In this document: piece after piece, positions 5,802 through 7,752 of the stretch
How the letters are laid out: each line of letters begins with the position of its first letter
How positions within the stretch are numbered: position 1 is the stretch's first letter
NCBI GenBank assembly: GCA_036833805.1
Contig: DAITPA010000072.1
Location: 1-7,752, forward strand
Length of the DNA: 7,752 nt
Source: PALSA-1196 sp036833805
GTDB lineage: Bacteria; Pseudomonadota; Gammaproteobacteria; Steroidobacterales; Steroidobacteraceae
Reading direction: 5' to 3'
Translations under genes and position numbers: made by a program
Notes under the pieces: model-generated
What the model saw: only the letters and a program-made list of their open reading frames with translations
Databases searched by the model: none
Told to the model about the DNA's origin: nothing

Positions 5802-6616
5802 ATGCCATGCTTTGGTCTCTGCGGCGCGAGCTGTGGGAGCACCGCTGGACGTGGCTCGTTCCCGCGGCGGTCGGATGCGGCGCCGTCGCCATCGATACCG
5901 CGGTGACAGGTCTTAACGTTGCCGGACTCGCTGGCGCGACACACGCTGCTTCAGCGGCAGTCGTCGGCCAACTCTCGACGCTACTCGACATCACGATCCG
6001 CATCGTGCTCGTCACGGGAACAATCGTGGCGTTCGTGTACTGCGCGGAGGCGTTGAACGGAGAGCGGCGCGACCGCAGCATCCTTTTCTGGAACTCGCTG
6101 CCGGTGGGCGACGGGACAGCCGTCGCGGCGAAGGCCTGCGTGCCGCTTTGTGTTGTTCCGGTCATCACCTTCGTGGTGATCGTGCTGGCACAACTCGCCA
6201 CGCGTATCGCCGTCGCCGGACACGGAGTTGCACTGCGCATCCCGCTCGCCACTCCCGGCGCCGCCGCGGCGGAAGTGTTCGCGGCCGCGTTATGGACTTC
6301 GCCCGTCTACGCGTGGATTCTGCTCGTCTCCGCGCGGGCACGGCGCGCTGTGCTGCTGCTCGCGTTTCTACCACTCATCGTGATAGCGATGATCGAGCGT
6401 CTGATATTCGGAGAGACGAGCGTCGCCCACGCGCTGTTCGATCGTGGACTGGGCCGATATTGGACCCCCGGCCTCCCGCTCGTCTCGAACATGACGAGTT
6501 GGCCCGCGCTCAACCTGCTGCGCTCTCCCGCGCTGTGGACGGGGGTGATTCTGGCTTCCGTCACGCTGCTCGCGGTCGCGCAGCAGCGCCGGCATATCGC
6601 TGCTCAAATCCCCTAG
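5795..6616 (+). CDS. ABC-2 type transporter permease
   Basis: 273 residues with about six hydrophobic segments: near 18-37, 67-84, 116-138, 158-179, 184-200 and 246-263. The motif EALNGERRDRSILFWNSLPV at 85-104 is the characteristic cytoplasmic loop of ABC-2 permeases partnered with YtrA-type ATPases. Its start ATG 5795 overlaps the ATPase stop (ATGGTGA), so the pair is translationally coupled. A second ATG at 5807 with GGTGA five bases before it is an alternative that removes four residues and changes nothing of substance. As a half-transporter with one ATPase gene it probably acts as a homodimer. Substrate unknown. Confidence 0.88.
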   Translation: MVNAMLWSLRRELWEHRWTWLVPAAVGCGAVAIDTAVTGLNVAGLAGATHAASAAVVGQLSTLLDITIRIVLVTGTIVAFVYCAEALNGERRDRSILFWNSLPVGDGTAVAAKACVPLCVVPVITFVVIVLAQLATRIAVAGHGVALRIPLATPGAAAAEVFAAALWTSPVYAWILLVSARARRAVLLLAFLPLIVIAMIERLIFGETSVAHALFDRGLGRYWTPGLPLVSNMTSWPALNLLRSPALWTGVILASVTLLAVAQQRRHIAAQIP

Positions 6617-6632
6617 AACTCATCTTCATCCG

Positions 6633-6636
6633 GAGC
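6633..6636 (+). promoter_or_regulatory. Ribosome binding site deciding the DUF4386 start
   Basis: GGAG precedes ATG 6642 by about five to six bases. The later in-frame ATG at 6708, which would match many family N-termini, has no such sequence, so the upstream start is preferred. Confidence 0.6.
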
Positions 6637-6641
6637 CACTC

Positions 6642-7406
6642 ATGACTGCCGCTGTACACCCGTATAGAACCGGCTTCTCCGCAACGAGCTCGCCCACGCG
6701 CCCCTCGATGAAGTCGCTCGGACGGCGCGCGGGGTTGTTGTACCTGCTTCAATGCCTGCCAGCCCCTTTCGCGCTGCTGTTCGTGCCTGGCCGCATCTTC
6801 GTTGCTGGCGACATCGCCGCTACCGCGGACCGGGTGCGTGAGAACGCCCTGCTGCTGCGCGCATCCATCGTCACCGAGATCGTGATCTGTCTCATCACCA
6901 TCTTCAGCGCCATCGCGATCTACCGCTTGTTGCGCGAAGTGGATGACTACTTAGCTCTCGTGACAGCTCTACTCATGTGGATCTCGCTTCCGATTCAACT
7001 CGTGAATCTCGTGAATGACATGGCGGCGCTCGTGCTCGCGAACGGAACGACGTATCTGTCTGCCTTTAGCAATGCGCAGGTGAATGCTCTCATTTATCTT
7101 TTTGTTCGATTGCACGCGAAGGGACTCGACATCGCGCAAGTCTTCTGGGGCCTCTGGCTCCTTCCGTGGGGGTTAGCTGCCGTCCGCTCCCGCTTCATGC
7201 CGCGCTGGATCGGTGTTGCCATTATCCTGGCGGGCGTGGGCTACGTGCTCAACTCCGCAGTCTCCATCCTGGCGCCCTCGCTCTCGCCTGTGTTGTCGAA
7301 CTATCTGCTCGCGCTCGGCGTCGGCGAGATCCCCAACATTGTTTGGCTGCTTGGGTGGGGCGCGCGCGAGCCGCACTCGTCGGCAATTCGCTCGGCGAAC
7401 CTGTGA
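6642..7406 (+). CDS. DUF4386 family integral membrane protein
   Basis: 254 residues. The region from residue 28 on matches the DUF4386 pattern: GRRAGLLYLLQ, then FVPGRIFVAGDIAATADRVREN, LLRASIVTEIVICL, and IYRLLREVDDYLAL. About six membrane segments are predicted, near 30-49, 74-96, 104-131, 164-181, 187-210 and 220-240. Function of the family is not established; no catalytic residues stand out. It begins 25 bases after the permease stop on the same strand with its own GGAG site, so it is probably the last gene of the operon, perhaps aiding the transporter. The first 27 residues (serine/threonine-rich) are an extension beyond the usual family start, and ATG 6708 (MKSLGRRAG) would remove 22 of them. 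Confidence 0.87.
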   Translation: MTAAVHPYRTGFSATSSPTRPSMKSLGRRAGLLYLLQCLPAPFALLFVPGRIFVAGDIAATADRVRENALLLRASIVTEIVICLITIFSAIAIYRLLREVDDYLALVTALLMWISLPIQLVNLVNDMAALVLANGTTYLSAFSNAQVNALIYLFVRLHAKGLDIAQVFWGLWLLPWGLAAVRSRFMPRWIGVAIILAGVGYVLNSAVSILAPSLSPVLSNYLLALGVGEIPNIVWLLGWGAREPHSSAIRSANL

Positions 7407-7441
7407 CGCGCCGATTTTTTAACGGGCGCGACGCGAGTCGC
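7407..7441 (+). terminator. Possible end-of-operon hairpins
   Basis: Directly after the DUF4386 stop, CGCGCC (7407-7412) pairs with GGCGCG (7425-7430) around a loop holding six Ts, and the alternative hairpin 7428-7441 has a GCGA tetraloop. Neither is followed by a T-run, so factor-independent termination is only a possibility. Confidence 0.35.
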
Positions 7442-7515
7442 CTCATTGCTGGATCCTCCTGTTGGAGTGCTTAAACTCGTGGCGTCGGTTTGAAACACGC
7501 GAAGAGGTGGTCACT

Positions 7516-7537
7516 GCTGTCGGTTCCGCTGTCGGTT
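7516..7537. repeat. Direct repeat GCTGTCGGTT, two copies
   Basis: Identical ten-mers at 7516-7525 and 7528-7537, 12 bp apart. Spacing near one helical turn suggests a protein-binding site, without other evidence. Confidence 0.6.
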
Positions 7538-7593
7538 GAGTCCGACATTATCCGGCATCCCGAAGGGTGAACAACGGCAGATCACGCTGTCCG

Positions 7594-7752
7594 TCAACGA
7601 TTTACGGGTTTCTTGCCGGACTTCCCACTCCCCTTCGGTCGCCTGATAAGCGTGAGGTCGGCACTGCTCGCGAAAGGCAGATGTACCGACCCCAAGATCG
7701 GTCTGTAGCGATTACCCGTTTCTTTACCCGTTTCTCCCTGCAAAGTACGGCA
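7594..7752 (-). CDS. Possible C-terminal fragment of a minus-strand gene running off the right edge
   Basis: An open frame enters from the right edge on the minus strand and gives 52 residues ending at TGA (plus positions 7594-7596). The tail is basic, RRPKGSGKSGKKPVNR, which resembles a protein C-terminus. Against it, only about 60 percent of third codon positions are G or C, lower than expected of a gene in such GC-rich DNA, and the frame runs through the tRNA-like block and the repeats. No family recognised. Confidence 0.2.
   Translation of the reverse strand, partial: CRTLQGETGKETGNRYRPILGSVHLPFASSADLTLIRRPKGSGKSGKKPVNR
7602..7613. repeat. Variant copy of the TTACCCGTTTCT repeat
   Basis: TTACGGGTTTCT, the same 12-mer as at 7712-7735 with CCC changed to GGG, in the same orientation, 26 bases left of the tRNA-like block. 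Confidence 0.5.
7640..7661 (+). other. tRNA-Ile(GAT) anticodon-arm fragment, possible attachment site
   Basis: The 22 bases read CGC, loop CTGATAA (anticodon GAT), stem GCGTG, variable loop AGGTC, then GG. This equals the sequence I know for positions 29-50 of many bacterial tRNA-Ile(GAT). It is not a tRNA gene: the 5' stem strand is broken (GTCGC instead of CACGC) and there is no D-arm, T-arm or acceptor stem. A short tRNA identity block flanked by direct repeats is what integrase attachment sites look like. Confidence 0.45.
7712..7735. repeat. Perfect tandem repeat, 2 x 12 bp
   Basis: TTACCCGTTTCT occurs twice head to tail (7712-7723, 7724-7735). A variant lies at 7602-7613, so copies stand on both sides of the tRNA-like block, as arm-type integrase sites would. 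Confidence 0.75.

Larger units (their letters stand above)
7407..7752. other. Downstream non-coding region with hairpins, short repeats and a tRNA-like fragment
   Basis: No gene can be called with confidence in these 346 bases. Seen directly: an inverted repeat CGCGCC/GGCGCG (7407-7412, 7425-7430) with a T-run in its loop, a GNRA-type hairpin GCGAC-GCGA-GTCGC (7428-7441) that competes with it, two repeat families with a 12-bp period, and a 22-nt match to a tRNA anticodon arm. Confidence 0.7.

Noticed and set aside
7600..7700. A complete tRNA-Ile(GAT) gene
   Set aside because: Only the anticodon-arm to variable-loop segment matches; D-arm, T-arm and acceptor stem are missing.
7712..7752. CRISPR array or replication-origin iterons from the 12-bp tandem repeat
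   Set aside because: Only two adjacent copies with no spacers, no DnaA boxes and no AT-rich stretch.

Overview
The window is GC-rich, tightly packed bacterial chromosome. Gene content (BlaI-like/M56 pair, secreted vanadium-haloperoxidase-type protein, TPR lipoprotein-like or periplasmic protein, GntR/YtrA-ABC operon, DUF4386 membrane protein) together with GC-rich codon use and weak Shine-Dalgarno sequences fits a soil-type bacterium such as Gemmatimonadota. This is inference from style and gene set; no phylogenetic marker is present.

Layout. (1) Positions 2-1305, plus strand: the tail of a BlaI/MecI-like repressor, translationally coupled to an M56 (BlaR1/MecR1-type) membrane metallopeptidase that has no penicillin-binding sensor domain. 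(2) 1306-1898: a gene-free stretch, strongly enriched in GTTAG/CTAAC pentamers, with a long inverted repeat resembling an integron attC recombination site and a perfect 11-bp hairpin. (3) 1899-3164, minus strand: an exported vanadium-dependent haloperoxidase/PAP2-type acid phosphatase homologue with the full metal-site signature apart from PSAH in place of PSGH. (4) 3165-3646: a gene-poor regulatory region holding three copies of a palindrome GGTG-N16-CACC, each followed by a similar leader and an ATGA start. Only the last copy leads into a long gene. (5) 3647-7406, plus strand: an operon-like run of a TPR protein, a short GntR-family (YtrA-type) repressor, an ABC ATPase, an ABC-2 permease and a DUF4386 membrane protein, with overlaps or gaps of 2 to 25 nt. 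(6) 7407-7752: non-coding sequence with small hairpins, two families of 12-bp-period repeats and a 22-nt segment that I recognise as the anticodon arm and variable loop of tRNA-Ile(GAT), but without the rest of a tRNA.

How it works together. The main system is a YtrA-type self-regulated ABC exporter. The repressor encoded second in the operon very likely binds the GGTG-N16-CACC palindrome just upstream of the first gene; this motif is, from memory, the one reported for a YtrA regulator of Xanthomonas. The unusual point is that the operator and its leader occur three times in 350 bp, two copies placed before orphan start codons. The upstream BlaI/M56 pair is a second, separate envelope-stress type circuit. 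The first intergenic region and the right edge carry signs of site-specific recombination (attC-like, tRNA-fragment att-like); both are hypotheses.
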